64,000 bases of DNA, taken from assembly GCF_003865135.1 (NCBI RefSeq), contig NZ_BHZC01000001.1:9300001-9364000 (forward strand), read 5' to 3'. Position numbers and translations under genes: made by a program. Below the pieces are notes generated by a model. That model had not been told where the DNA came from. It saw only the letters and a program-made list of their open reading frames with translations, and did not search any database. Shown here piece by piece: positions 43,233 to 52,378 of the stretch. This DNA is from Streptomyces chrestomyceticus JCM 4735. Its GTDB lineage: Bacteria; Actinomycetota; Actinomycetes; Streptomycetales; Streptomycetaceae. Within the stretch, counting starts at the first letter, position 1; each line of letters begins with the position of its first letter.

Positions 43233-44537
43233 GTGACACACGACGGCGCCCGGAACGGGACCCTGCTCAGCCGCCACCGGAAGATCATGCCCCCGTGGAT
43301 GCCGCTCTTCTACGAAGAGCCCCTGGAGATCGTGCGCGGGGACGGCTGCATGGTCACCGACTCCCGCAACAAGACGTACATGGAGTTCTACTCCGGCATC
43401 GCGACGAACACCGTGGGCTACGGCGTCCCCGGCATCGAGGAAGCGGTGCGGGAAAGGCTGCGCACCGGCGTCGTGCACACCTCGACCTTCTACCTGATCC
43501 GCGAACAGGTGGAACTGGCGGAGCGCATCGCCGACGCGTCCGGCATCCCCGACCCCGTCGTGTTCTTCACCTCCTCGGGAACCGAGGCCGTGGAGACCGC
43601 GCTGCTGCTGGCGACCCAGTACCGCGGCAGCCATCAGGTCATCGCACTGCGCTACGGCTACCACGGCCGGTCCTTCGGCTCCCTCGCCGTGACCGGCGAC
43701 CGGACCTGGCAGGGCCGGGGGCTGTCCCCGCTGCGGGTCGCGTACGTGCACGGGGGCGAGCGCCGACGCGGCGCCCTTGCGGGCCTGGGGGACGAGGACT
43801 ACGTACGGGCCTGTGCCAGGGACCTGGAGGAGACCATCCAGACCTGCACCCCCGAACGCACGGCAGCCATGATCGCCGAACCGGTGCAGGGCATCGCGGG
43901 CGCCGTCCCCTCGGCCCCCGGCCAACTGGCCGCCTACCAGGAGGTGCTGCGACGGTACGACATCCCGCTGATCGTCGACGAGGTCCAGACCGGGTGGGGG
44001 CGCACGGGCCGGTACTGGGGCCACCAGTGGCACGATGTCGCACCCGATGTGCTGGTCTTCGCCAAGGGCGTCGGCAACGGCTTCGCCATGGGAGGACTGG
44101 TGGGCCGCCGCGCCATCATGTCCGCGCTCACCGCGCCTTCCATCTCCTCCTTCGGCGGGAACCCGCTGTCGCTGACCGCCGCCCTGGCCACGCTCAACCA
44201 CATCGACGCCTGCGACCTGCCCGCACGCGCCGGACAGGTGGGCGCTCTGCTGCTGGACGGCCTGCGCAAGTCCCTGGCGGACGAGCCATGGGTGTGCGAG
44301 GTACGCGGGCAGGGCCTGCTGCTGGCCGTGGAGTACACCCACCCCGGCACGCTCGACCCTGCCCCGGAGATGGCCGCGAAGGTACAAGAAGAGTGCCGGG
44401 TGCTGGCGCTGCTGGTCGGCCTGGGCGGCAGCTTCGGCAACTGCCTGCGCATCATGCCGCCGCTGACCATCTCGGACGAGCAGGCCGTACAGGCCACACA
44501 GATCATCACGGCCGCGACCCGGGAAGCCCGCGGCTGA
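43233..44537 (+). CDS. Class III PLP aminotransferase
   Basis: 434 aa, fold type I class III (ornithine/GABA/omega-amino acid) aminotransferase. Substrate-entry motif FYSGIATNTVGYG, FFTSSGTEAVETAL, VDEVQTGWGRTG and the PLP lysine in FAKGVGNGFAMGG are all present. The start is GTG 43233, placed 3 nt after the hemopexin stop with no ribosome site, so coupling is implied; GTG 43203 inside the previous gene is an alternative. It may aminate an aldehyde released by the A-PCP-reductase NRPS, as in myxochelin B (established for MxcL), or supply an amino acid building block. Confidence 0.9.
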   Translation: MTHDGARNGTLLSRHRKIMPPWMPLFYEEPLEIVRGDGCMVTDSRNKTYMEFYSGIATNTVGYGVPGIEEAVRERLRTGVVHTSTFYLIREQVELAERIADASGIPDPVVFFTSSGTEAVETALLLATQYRGSHQVIALRYGYHGRSFGSLAVTGDRTWQGRGLSPLRVAYVHGGERRRGALAGLGDEDYVRACARDLEETIQTCTPERTAAMIAEPVQGIAGAVPSAPGQLAAYQEVLRRYDIPLIVDEVQTGWGRTGRYWGHQWHDVAPDVLVFAKGVGNGFAMGGLVGRRAIMSALTAPSISSFGGNPLSLTAALATLNHIDACDLPARAGQVGALLLDGLRKSLADEPWVCEVRGQGLLLAVEYTHPGTLDPAPEMAAKVQEECRVLALLVGLGGSFGNCLRIMPPLTISDEQAVQATQIITAATREARG

Positions 44538-44604
44538 CCCCGGCACGGCCCCCGGACACCCACCGCGGTACGCGAGCGAGCCGTACGAAAGGAGAAGGCC
44601 ACCG

Positions 44605-47600
44605 ATGGCAACCGGCAACAGGAACAACGCGCCGCGGGGAAGGAAGGAACCCGGTCCGGGGCCGGGCCGGAAGGTCCCGCTGACCCCCGTCCAGTCCGCC
44701 TACCGCCTCGGCCGCGAGGACACGGCGCCGCTGGGCGGCGTGGCCTGCCACATGTACTTCGAGTTCGACGGTACGGCGGTGGACCCGGCACGGCTGCGCG
44801 ACGCCGTCACCCGCCTCCAGGAGCGGCATCCGCCGCTGCGTACCGCCTTCCCCGGCTACGACGGGACCGCCACCGTGCTCGGTGCCCCCACCGCCCGTCT
44901 CCTCGTCCGGGACCTCACCGCCATGGACGCCGAGGAGCAGGCCCGGACACTGGCCGCCATCCGTGCACAGATGTCGGGTCAGCGGCTGGACGTGGCACGC
45001 GGGCAGGTGCTCGACGTGCGGCTGACGCTGCTGTCCGGCACGGACAGCCGCCTGCACATCGACGTGGACCTGCTGGCCGCCGACCCGCCCAGCATCGGCG
45101 TCCTGCTGACCGACCTCGCCCGCCTCTACGGGGGAGCCGCCCCGCCGGTGCCGCGCTACGACGTCTCCGCCCGGCAGCGCCATGAAACCAACACCCCGCC
45201 AGACATACATCTGGGCGCCTGGCGACGGCGGCTGGACGGCCGCAGCCTGGCTCCCCCCCGCGCTGCCCCTGACCGCCGATCCGGAGACGGTGACCGGCGC
45301 GCGCTTCAGCCGGCGGGTGCTGACCGTCCCGGCCCCGCGATGGCGGCGGATGAGCGCCAGAGCGCGCGCCGAGGGCCTTGAACCGGACTCCGTCCTCTTG
45401 GCCGCCTTCGCGCACACTCTGGGCCGCTTCAGTACCCACGACAACTTCATCGTCAGTCTGCCGGAGTTCCCGTCCCCGGCGTCCCGCTCCGGTGCCGCGC
45501 CCGTGGCCGGCGACTTCACCCGCCTGCGGCCGGTCAGTATCGACGTCTCCGGGGCCGCCACGCTCCGGGAGCTGGTGCACACCGTCGACCAGGAACGGCG
45601 TACGGCCCGCCGACAGCGGTTCGCCGCCGGGCCGGCCGGACTCAGGGAACTGGCCCGCGCACGCGGCGAAGGGCTCCCGCCCACCGGGGCCGTCTACACC
45701 AACCTGCTGGACGTGGACCTGGTCCCGGCGTGCTTCGAGCGCTGCTTCGGTCCGCCCGTATGGATGATCACCCAGACCCCGCAGGTATGGCTGGACTGTC
45801 TGGCCGTCAAGCACTTCGGCGGTGTCTGCCTCGCCTGGGACCTGGCCGACGGCCTCTTCCCCGACGAACTCCCGGAGGCGATGACCGAGTTGGGTGGCGA
45901 CCTGCTGACCGCCCTGTGCGACCAGGACTGGAACCAGCTGCCCCCGGCCCACCTGCCGGCCGCCCAACAGCAGACCCGCAACCTGGCCAACGCCACCTAC
46001 CGGGCGGAGAGCGGCCACCTGCTGCACCAGCGCTTCTTCGAACTGGCCGCCACCGACCCCGGACGCCCCGCCCTGCTCTGCGCCGAGGGCCCCGTCACCC
46101 GCGCCGCCCTCGCCGACGACGCCCTGCGCATGGCCGCCCTGCTGCGGCACCGCGGCCTCCGCCCCGGCGAGCCGGTCGCCGTCTCCCTGGAGAGCGTGCC
46201 CGACCAGATCCGCGCGGCACTCGCCGTCCTCGCCGCGGGAGGCTGCTACGTACCCATCGGCACCGACCAGCCCGAGCGACGCCGTACGGACATCCTCCGT
46301 ATGGCCGGGGTGCGCAAGGAGATCACCGACGCGCCGGGGCCGCCGCCGCCCGCCCCGCAGCGGTCCGCCGAGCCGCGGCTTCCCGCCGAGCCGCAGCCCT
46401 CCGCCGGCCGGCTGCCCCCTGTCGAGCAACTGACCTGGCAGGACACCCAAGAGACGACACCGTTGCGCCGCCCCGTGACCACCAGTGTCTCCGCCCCTGC
46501 CTACATCATCTTCACCTCCGGCTCCACCGGCCGCCCCAAGGGCGTCGAGATCACCCACCGCTCGGCGGTCAACACCGTCGACGACATCAACCACCGCTGG
46601 GCCGTCGGCCACCACGACCGCGGCATCGCCATCTCCGCACTCGACTTCGACCTCTCCGTCTACGAGATCTTCGGGCCGCTGGCGGCCGGGGGAGCCGTCG
46701 TCGTACCCGCCCCCGGGGAGGCCCGCGACCCACAGGCGTGGCTGCGCCTGGTCCGCGACCACCGCGTCACGGTCTGGGACTCGGTGCCGGTCCTCCTGGA
46801 CGCGCTGATCACCGCCGCTGAGGACGGTCCGCCGCCGGACACGCTGCGGCTGGTGCTCACCGGCGGGGACTGGATCGGCACCGATCTGCCCGCGCGGCTG
46901 CGCGCCCTGGTGCCCGGCTGCCGCTTCGTCGCCTGCGGCGGCGCCACCGAAGCCAGCGTCTACTCCAACTACTTCGAGGCGGACGGTGCCGAGGACGACT
47001 GGCCCTCGCTGCCCTACGGGCGCCCGCTGGGCAACCAGCGCTACCGTGTCGTGGACGGCCAGGGGCGCGACTGCCCGGACTGGGTGACCGGCGAACTGTG
47101 GATCGGCGGCGTGGGAGTCGCCCGCGGCTACCGGGCCGCCCCCGAACAGACCGCCCGGCGCTTCGTCCACCACGCCGGGGCCCGCTGGTACCGCACCGGG
47201 GACCTGGGACGCTATCGGCCGGGCGCCGTCCTGGAGTTCCTGGGCCGCACCGACCACCAGGTCAAGATCAACGGGTATCGCATCGAACTCGGCGAGATCG
47301 AGGCCGCCCTCGCCTCCCACCATCAGGTCGCCCGCGTCGTCGCCGTGGTCACCGGCCAGGGCCCGGCCCGCCGGCTGATCGCGTACCTCCTGCCCGTCGC
47401 CGACACCCTCGACCAGGCGTCCGTACGGGAACACGCCCGCACCCGGCTGCCCTCCTACGCCCGGCCCGAGCACTACTTGCTGCTGGACGAACTCCCGCTC
47501 AGCGGCAATGGCAAGGTGGACCGCGGACGCCTCGCTGCCTGGGCCGCCCCGGAACCCGCCCCCGTCCCCGACGAGCCACCGCGCGGCGCGGGTGAACAGG

Positions 47601-47848
47601 CCGTCGCGGAGGAGTGGTCGGCCGTCCTCGGCCGCGAGGTCTCCTCCCGGCACGAGCGCTTCGTCGACCTGGGCGGCGACAGCCTGCGCGCCATGCGGCT
47701 CGCCTCCGCCCTCCGCGCCCGCTTCGGCCGGCGCGTCCCTCTGCGCACGCTCCTGGAGGCATCCACGGTGGCCGCGATGGCGGAGTTGCTCGGCCGGCCA
47801 CAGCAACCGGGGCGGACGGCAGCGGACGACGGGACGGCGGACGGATGA
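44605..47848 (+). CDS. NRPS: heterocyclisation (Cy) - adenylation - PCP, one frameshift
   Basis: About 1080 codons read in two frames. Cy domain (residues 20-450): LTPVQSAYRLGRED and VDLLAADPPSIGVLL, the D-x4-D-x2-S signature that replaces HHxxxDG in cyclisation domains. The frame breaks at a run of seven C (45253-45259); six C restores a continuous domain. A domain (490-975): FTSGSTGRPKG, FDLSVYE, GGATEASV, GNGKVDR; by-eye code D-L-Y-D-L-G-C-V-Y-K against Cys D-L-Y-N-L-S-L-I-W-K. PCP (990-1060): GGDSL. It should load a Cys-like amino acid and form a thiazoline- or related ring. It overlaps the thioesterase by ATGA. Confidence 0.88.
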
Positions 47849-48627
47849 CCGGTACGTACCCCGCCGGTGTCCCCGCGCCGGGCCCGGCGGGCCAGTGGCT
47901 CAGGAACCTCACCGCCCCGGCCCGCAGAACGGGTGAACCCGCCGTCCGGCTCCTGTGCTTCCCCCACGCGGCGGGCGGCGCCAGCGCCTTCCGCCCGTGG
48001 CGGGACCTCCTGCCACCCGAGTGTGAACTGTGGGCCGTCCAGTACCCCGGCCACGAGGACCGGATCGGCGAACGGCCCGCGAGCGACCTCACTCGTACGG
48101 CACGGCAGGCCGCCATCGCGGCGCAGTGGCTGGCGGACCGCCCGTACCTCGTGTTCGGCCACAGCATGGGAGCCCTGCTCGCCTACGAGACCTGCCGCCG
48201 ACTCGAACGCCTCGGCATCCCGGCGCCGGATCGTCTCTTCGTCTCCGGCAGCCCGCCGCCGCACCGGGTCGCTGGGGCTCCGTCGCACACCGGCGACGGG
48301 CCGCGCTGGATGCACGGGTACGAGCACGGGGCCGGGAGCGAAGCCGGTCCGGACGACGAGCAGTACGACGACCTGACGGCCAGGACCCTGGAAGCCGACC
48401 TGCGCATGCTCGCCGGGTACCGTCCCGGCCCCGCCTGGCGGGCCCCTTGGCCCGTCACCGTGATCCGCGCCGCCCACGACCCGGACCTCGACGCGGCGGC
48501 CGCCGCGGCGTGGCAGGACTACGCGGCGGACGACATCACCCAGGCCACGGTGCCCGGCGACCACTTCGCCTGCTTCACCCGGCCGCACGACACCGTGCGC
48601 CTGATCGCCGGGGCGGTACGCCGCTGA
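47845..48627 (+). CDS. Type II thioesterase
   Basis: 260 aa alpha/beta-hydrolase of the external (type II) thioesterase family: LLCFPHAAGGASAFRPW, GHSMGALLAYE (nucleophile Ser) and VPGDHFACF (His). These proteins clear misloaded or stalled carrier proteins of NRPS/PKS systems. ATG 47845 overlaps the NRPS stop (ATGA), so it serves that assembly line. As no integrated release thioesterase is visible in the two NRPS genes, it could also release product, but the sequence is of the editing type. Confidence 0.92.
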   Translation: MTGTYPAGVPAPGPAGQWLRNLTAPARRTGEPAVRLLCFPHAAGGASAFRPWRDLLPPECELWAVQYPGHEDRIGERPASDLTRTARQAAIAAQWLADRPYLVFGHSMGALLAYETCRRLERLGIPAPDRLFVSGSPPPHRVAGAPSHTGDGPRWMHGYEHGAGSEAGPDDEQYDDLTARTLEADLRMLAGYRPGPAWRAPWPVTVIRAAHDPDLDAAAAAAWQDYAADDITQATVPGDHFACFTRPHDTVRLIAGAVRR

Positions 48628-48638
48628 CGTGTCGCGCC

Positions 48639-48659
48639 GACCGGTCCTGTTGACCGGTC
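48639..48659. terminator. Short hairpin between convergent genes
   Basis: GACCGGTC-CTGTT-GACCGGTC: two copies of a palindrome pair with a 5-nt loop, 12 bp after the thioesterase stop and before the convergent SnoaL-like gene. Confidence 0.6.
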
Positions 48660-48670
48660 GTGCCGGCCGG

Positions 48671-49087
48671 TCATTCGGGAGACAGCCGCTCCAGGATGTC
48701 GTTGACCGCCGCGGAGTCGATGTACGCGTTCACCTCGACGATGGTCTCGCCCTCGAAGCGGCACACCCAGACGTAGAACGGGTCGTACGGGACTCCGTCC
48801 TTCGCCGTGGCGACCCCGTCCATCTCGGCCACGGTCACCGCCCCGCCGCCGTACAGCCCCCGGATACGGAAGCGCAGCCCGCCGTCGAGCAGCGGCCGCA
48901 CCTTGCCGATCGTGGCGGGGACGAACTCCTCCCGCCCCCGGTAGGACCCGGCCAGCGGGTGCTTGCCGAACAGTGTCCACCGCACGTCGTCGGCGAGCCG
49001 CCCGAAGAACTCGTCGACCGTGTCCACGCGCTCCAGCAGCGCGAACACCTCACGCCGGGCCGTACCGGGTTCGTCCGCACCGGCCAT
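48671..49087 (-). CDS. SnoaL-like (NTF2 fold) protein
   Basis: 138 aa NTF2/SnoaL-like cone fold: EVFALLERVDTVDEFFGRLADDVRWTLFG, YRGREEFV and VWVCRFEGETIVEVNAYIDS. Members include polyketide cyclases, isomerases and stress proteins. The catalytic acid is not identifiable. ATG 49087 is chosen for AGGAG at 5 nt; GTG 49093 is the alternative. It is convergent with the thioesterase and divergent from the chitinase, so it may be a cluster gene or an unrelated one. Confidence 0.8.
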   Translation of the reverse strand: MAGADEPGTARREVFALLERVDTVDEFFGRLADDVRWTLFGKHPLAGSYRGREEFVPATIGKVRPLLDGGLRFRIRGLYGGGAVTVAEMDGVATAKDGVPYDPFYVWVCRFEGETIVEVNAYIDSAAVNDILERLSPE

Positions 49088-49143
49088 GATCACTCCTCAC
49101 CGTGCACGGAGGCGGCGGGCGTTCATCCGCCCCTCGGCGCCGA

Positions 49144-49178
49144 TTGGTCTAGTCCTAGTTTGGTCCAGACCATTGACA
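49144..49178 (+). promoter_or_regulatory. Chitinase-type direct repeats over -35
   Basis: TTGGTCTAGTCC (49144-49155) and TTGGTCCAGACC (49160-49171) are the 12-bp direct repeats known from Streptomyces chitinase promoters (consensus near TGGTCTAGACCA). A TTGACA -35 (49173) follows immediately. It predicts chitin/N-acetylglucosamine-responsive control. Confidence 0.75.
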
Positions 49179-49265
49179 TGTTCGTGCTCTCGGGGGGACT
49201 TTCTTCCCCGTCCCGTGTACCGCACGGGGCGAGCTGGACACCCCCTTCGGCTGGACGGAACAGAC

Positions 49266-50789
49266 ATGAGACCCAAGCACCCCTTACGGGCGGCCCTCGC
49301 CGCCGCGGTCACCGCCGCCACCGCGCTCGGCCTCGCCGGAACCGGCACCGGCACCGCGGCGGCGGCCACCCCCCTCCCGGCCCAGGTCTTGGCCCCCTAC
49401 TTCGAATCCTGGACCGGCCAGAGCCCCGCCGCGATGTCCGCCGAGTCGGGCGCCAAGCACCTGACGATGGCGTTCATCCAGACGGCCGCCAAGGGCTCCT
49501 GCACGCCCCTGTGGAACGGCAGCACCAGCATGCCGATCTCCCCGGCCACCTTCGGCGACGACATCAAGACCCTGCAGGCCAGGGGTGGTGACGCCATCCC
49601 CTCGTTCGGCGGCTACACCGCCGACACCACCGGCACCGAGATCGCCGACAGTTGCACCGACGTCCAGCAGATCGCCGCCGCGTACCAGAAGGTCGTCACG
49701 ACCTACGACATCAGCCGGCTCGACATGGACATCGAAGTCGACGCGCTGGACAACACCGCGGGCATCGACCGGCGGAACAAGGCGATCAAACTCGTACAGG
49801 ACTGGGCGGCGGCCAACGGCCGGAAGCTCGAAATCTCCTACACCCTGCCCACGACCACCCGCGGCCCCGCCGCCAACGGCGTCGCCCTGCTGAAGAACGC
49901 GGTGCAGAACGGCGCCCGGGTCGACGTGGTCAACCTGATGACGTTCGACTACTACGACAACGCCGCCCATGACATGGCACGCGACACCGAGACCGCCGCC
50001 CAGGGCCTGCGCGACCAGCTCGCGCGGCTCTACCCGGACAAGAGCGACGCCCAGCTCTGGAGCATGATCGGCGTCACCGAGATGCCCGGCGTCGACGACT
50101 TCGGCCCGGCCGAGACCTTCACCCTGGCCAACGCCCGGCAGGTCTACGACTGGGCCAAGGCCAAGAAGATCAACACCCTGTCGTTCTGGGCGCTGCAACG
50201 GGACAACGGCAGTTGCCCCGGAGGCCCGGCCCGGGACAACTGCTCCGGCATCGAGCAGCAGACCTGGGACTTCACCCGGATCTTCGCGCCCTTCACCAGC
50301 GGCTCCAGCACCCCGCAGAACGACTTCTCGGTCACCGCCGCACCCGCCGCCGGATCGGTGACGGCCGGTGGTACGGCCACCACCACGGTGCGCACCGCGG
50401 TGACCGCCGGCGCGGCCCAGAAGGTGGACCTGAAGGTCAGCGGCGCCCCCGCGGGCGTCACCGCCGCGCTCAGCCCCGACTCCGTCACGGCGGGCGGCTC
50501 GGCCACCCTGACCCTCACCACGACCGCCGCCACGCCGTCCGGCACCCACCGCATCACCGTCACCGGCACCGGCCCCTCCGGCAGCCACACGGCGACCTAC
50601 GCCCTGACCGTCACCGGCGGCAGCGGCGGCCAGTGCACGGCCGCACCCTGGGCCGTCGGCACGGTGTACACCGCGGGCCAGCAGGTCGCGCACCGCGGGC
50701 ACACCTGGAAGGCCAAGTGGTGGACGACGGGCGAAGAACCCGGCACCACAGGCGAGTGGGGTGTCTGGCAGGACCTCGGCTCCTGCTGA
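49266..50789 (+). CDS. Secreted GH18 chitinase with C-terminal chitin-binding module
   Basis: 507 aa. Signal peptide (MRPKHPLRAALAAAVTAATA...AAAA), GH18 TIM barrel (about residues 38-330) with catalytic LDMDIE near residue 155 (D-x-D-x-E), a Thr-rich beta-sandwich linker (345-445), and a C-terminal CBM5/12 with CTAAPWAVGTVYTAGQQVAH and WKAKWWTTGEEP. It should hydrolyse chitin outside the cell. Promoter repeats fit the chitinase regulon. A strong hairpin follows the stop. Confidence 0.93.
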   Translation: MRPKHPLRAALAAAVTAATALGLAGTGTGTAAAATPLPAQVLAPYFESWTGQSPAAMSAESGAKHLTMAFIQTAAKGSCTPLWNGSTSMPISPATFGDDIKTLQARGGDAIPSFGGYTADTTGTEIADSCTDVQQIAAAYQKVVTTYDISRLDMDIEVDALDNTAGIDRRNKAIKLVQDWAAANGRKLEISYTLPTTTRGPAANGVALLKNAVQNGARVDVVNLMTFDYYDNAAHDMARDTETAAQGLRDQLARLYPDKSDAQLWSMIGVTEMPGVDDFGPAETFTLANARQVYDWAKAKKINTLSFWALQRDNGSCPGGPARDNCSGIEQQTWDFTRIFAPFTSGSSTPQNDFSVTAAPAAGSVTAGGTATTTVRTAVTAGAAQKVDLKVSGAPAGVTAALSPDSVTAGGSATLTLTTTAATPSGTHRITVTGTGPSGSHTATYALTVTGGSGGQCTAAPWAVGTVYTAGQQVAHRGHTWKAKWWTTGEEPGTTGEWGVWQDLGSC

Positions 50790-50833
50790 CCGGCTTCCTG
50801 CCGACCGGCCCCTGTTGACCGACTTCGCGTGAA

Positions 50834-50876
50834 GCTCCGTCCCCGGATGCCAGTGCCTGGCACTCGGGGACGGAGC
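50834..50876. terminator. Strong two-tier hairpin terminator
   Basis: GCTCCGTCCCC (50834-50844) pairs with GGGGACGGAGC (50866-50876), enclosing a second stem TGCCAG/CTGGCA. It separates the chitinase and the convergent NmrA-like gene. Confidence 0.9.
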
Positions 50877-50902
50877 GGGCGGGAGCCGGCCAGGGGCCGT
50901 CG

Positions 50903-51874
50903 TCAAGGACCAGCGGGTGAGGGGGCATGCAGCGCCTCGGCGAGGAGGCCCGCCCCAGGGCCTGACAGCCAGCGGTCGAAGCGCAACAGGAAGGGAAACT
51001 CCGCACGCAACGCGTCGAGGTCCGCGTTTCCCGTCAGCCTGCCGTCGTCCACCAGTGCTTCCAGCTTGCGAAGGATCTCGTCCTGTGCGAGCGGTGTCGT
51101 CGGCAGGCGGCTGTAGTTGATCTTCCGGCCGGCGGCCCGGGTCAGATGCTCGGCCAGGGCGTTGCCGGTGAGGGCGTCTCCGGCGATCTCCATGGTGCGA
51201 CCGGCGTAGCGATCGGGGGAGCCGAAGACCTTGGCGACGATACGGCCGATGTCGCGCACCGCGATGAACTGCATGGCTTGGTCCGGGCGCATCAGGAAGG
51301 ACAATTGTCCCCGGTCGAGCCCCGTCGCGGGGGTCACCAGGAGCTCCATGAAGGTGGCCGGCCGGATGATGGTTCCGGCGATGCCCAGGTTCCGGACATG
51401 GGCCTCGATACGGTTCTTGGTGTCGAGGTGGTGCACGCCCGTTGTCGAACCCGCGGTGACCGCCGAACTGTAGACGAGGTGGGCGACGCCGCGGTGCTCG
51501 GCGATCTCGGCCACCGCCGCGCCGAAGCGGATCTCGTCCTCGTCGGTCACCTCGGCGCCGGACTGGCCGGAGTTCGGCTGGACGCTGAAGACGCCGTGGG
51601 CGCCGGTGAAGGCCGCGCGGAGCGAGTCCGGATCGCCGAGGTCGCCGCGGACGGTCTCGACGCCGAGGGCCGACAGCGCCCGGGCCCGGTGGCCGGACGG
51701 GTCCCTCACCACCGCGCGCACCGCCCAGCCGTCGTCCCGCAGCGCCGCGGCGACCGCTCCGCCCTGCTGCCCCGTGGCGCCCAGGACGACGACGGTTTTG
51801 TGCGGTCTGGTGGAGTGAGTCGAAGACGTGCTGGTCACAGGCGAGCTCCAGGGTTCGGACGGGGTGGTTGTCAC
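50903..51874 (-). CDS. NmrA-like NAD(P)-binding protein
   Basis: 323 aa. Rossmann start VVVLGATGQQGGAVAAAL (GATGxxG) with an Arg-rich strand-2 end (VRDPSGHRARAL), GDLGDPDSLRAAFTGAHGVFSVQ and YSSAV; the NmrA/azoreductase-like subfamily. It may be a redox sensor or reductase. GTG 51874 or the GTG at 51838 could be the start. It is divergent from a MerR gene across a perfect palindrome and is therefore its likely target. Confidence 0.85.
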   Translation of the reverse strand: MTTTPSEPWSSPVTSTSSTHSTRPHKTVVVLGATGQQGGAVAAALRDDGWAVRAVVRDPSGHRARALSALGVETVRGDLGDPDSLRAAFTGAHGVFSVQPNSGQSGAEVTDEDEIRFGAAVAEIAEHRGVAHLVYSSAVTAGSTTGVHHLDTKNRIEAHVRNLGIAGTIIRPATFMELLVTPATGLDRGQLSFLMRPDQAMQFIAVRDIGRIVAKVFGSPDRYAGRTMEIAGDALTGNALAEHLTRAAGRKINYSRLPTTPLAQDEILRKLEALVDDGRLTGNADLDALRAEFPFLLRFDRWLSGPGAGLLAEALHAPSPAGP

Positions 51875-51893
51875 CGGTGTCCGCTACGCTAAA

Positions 51894-51913
51894 ACCTGAC
51901 GCCAACGTCAGGT
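51894..51913. promoter_or_regulatory. MerR operator palindrome
   Basis: ACCTGACG (51894-51901) and CGTCAGGT (51906-51913) are a perfect 8-bp inverted repeat with a CCAA spacer between the divergent NmrA-like and merR starts. The MerR protein is the probable binder. Confidence 0.75.
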
Positions 51914-51948
51914 GCAAGCGCGACGTGGAGTCGCGTCAGGAGGTCGGG

Positions 51949-52305
51949 ATGCGGATCGGAGAGGTCGCCGCCAAGGCGGGCGTCAGCGTCCGGGCGTTGC
52001 GCTATTACGAGCAGCAGGACCTGCTCCACTCCTCCCGGAATCCGGGTGGCCAGCGCCGGTACGCGGACGGTGCCGTCGAACGGGTCAGGTTGATCCAGCA
52101 GCTCTACTCCGTGGGCCTGACCAGCAGAACCATTCGCGAGGTGCTGCCGTTCGCCGACGCCGGTGCCACGCCACCGGAACTGCTCGCACTGCTCGCGGCC
52201 GAACGCGACCGCCTCGATCAGCAGATGACGGACCTGCGGGACAAGCGCAGGCGGCTGCACAACTGCATAACCGAGGCTCGCGATCATGACGGAACAGGAA
52301 GGTGA
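51949..52305 (+). CDS. MerR-family transcriptional regulator
   Basis: 118 aa. HTH MRIGEVAAKAGVSVRALRYYEQQDLL and wing GQRRYADGAVERV, followed by a coiled helix (RDRLDQQMTDLRDKRRRL). No metal-binding Cys motif, so a SoxR/TipA-style organic or redox signal is possible. CAGGAGG lies 6 nt from the ATG. It is divergent from its likely target. An 18-bp tandem duplication follows the stop. Confidence 0.9.
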   Translation: MRIGEVAAKAGVSVRALRYYEQQDLLHSSRNPGGQRRYADGAVERVRLIQQLYSVGLTSRTIREVLPFADAGATPPELLALLAAERDRLDQQMTDLRDKRRRLHNCITEARDHDGTGR

Positions 52306-52314
52306 CGGCGGCGT

Positions 52315-52350
52315 ATCACCCCGCCATGCACCATCACCCCGCCATGCACC
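52315..52350. repeat. Exact 18-bp tandem duplication
   Basis: ATCACCCCGCCATGCACC occurs twice head to tail (52315-52332, 52333-52350), and a third degenerate partial copy follows. It lies in the gap between merR and the convergent flavoenzyme gene. No function seen. Confidence 0.8.
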
Positions 52351-52378
52351 GTCACCCGACGGTCTTCGAAGACGGACT

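Noticed and set aside
44915-47806. A 960-codon leftward frame over the Cy-A-PCP NRPS
   Set aside because: Antisense shadow; the rightward strand has all NRPS core motifs.
49284-51917. An 870-codon leftward frame over the chitinase
   Set aside because: Antisense shadow in another frame than the NmrA-like gene; no domain pattern.
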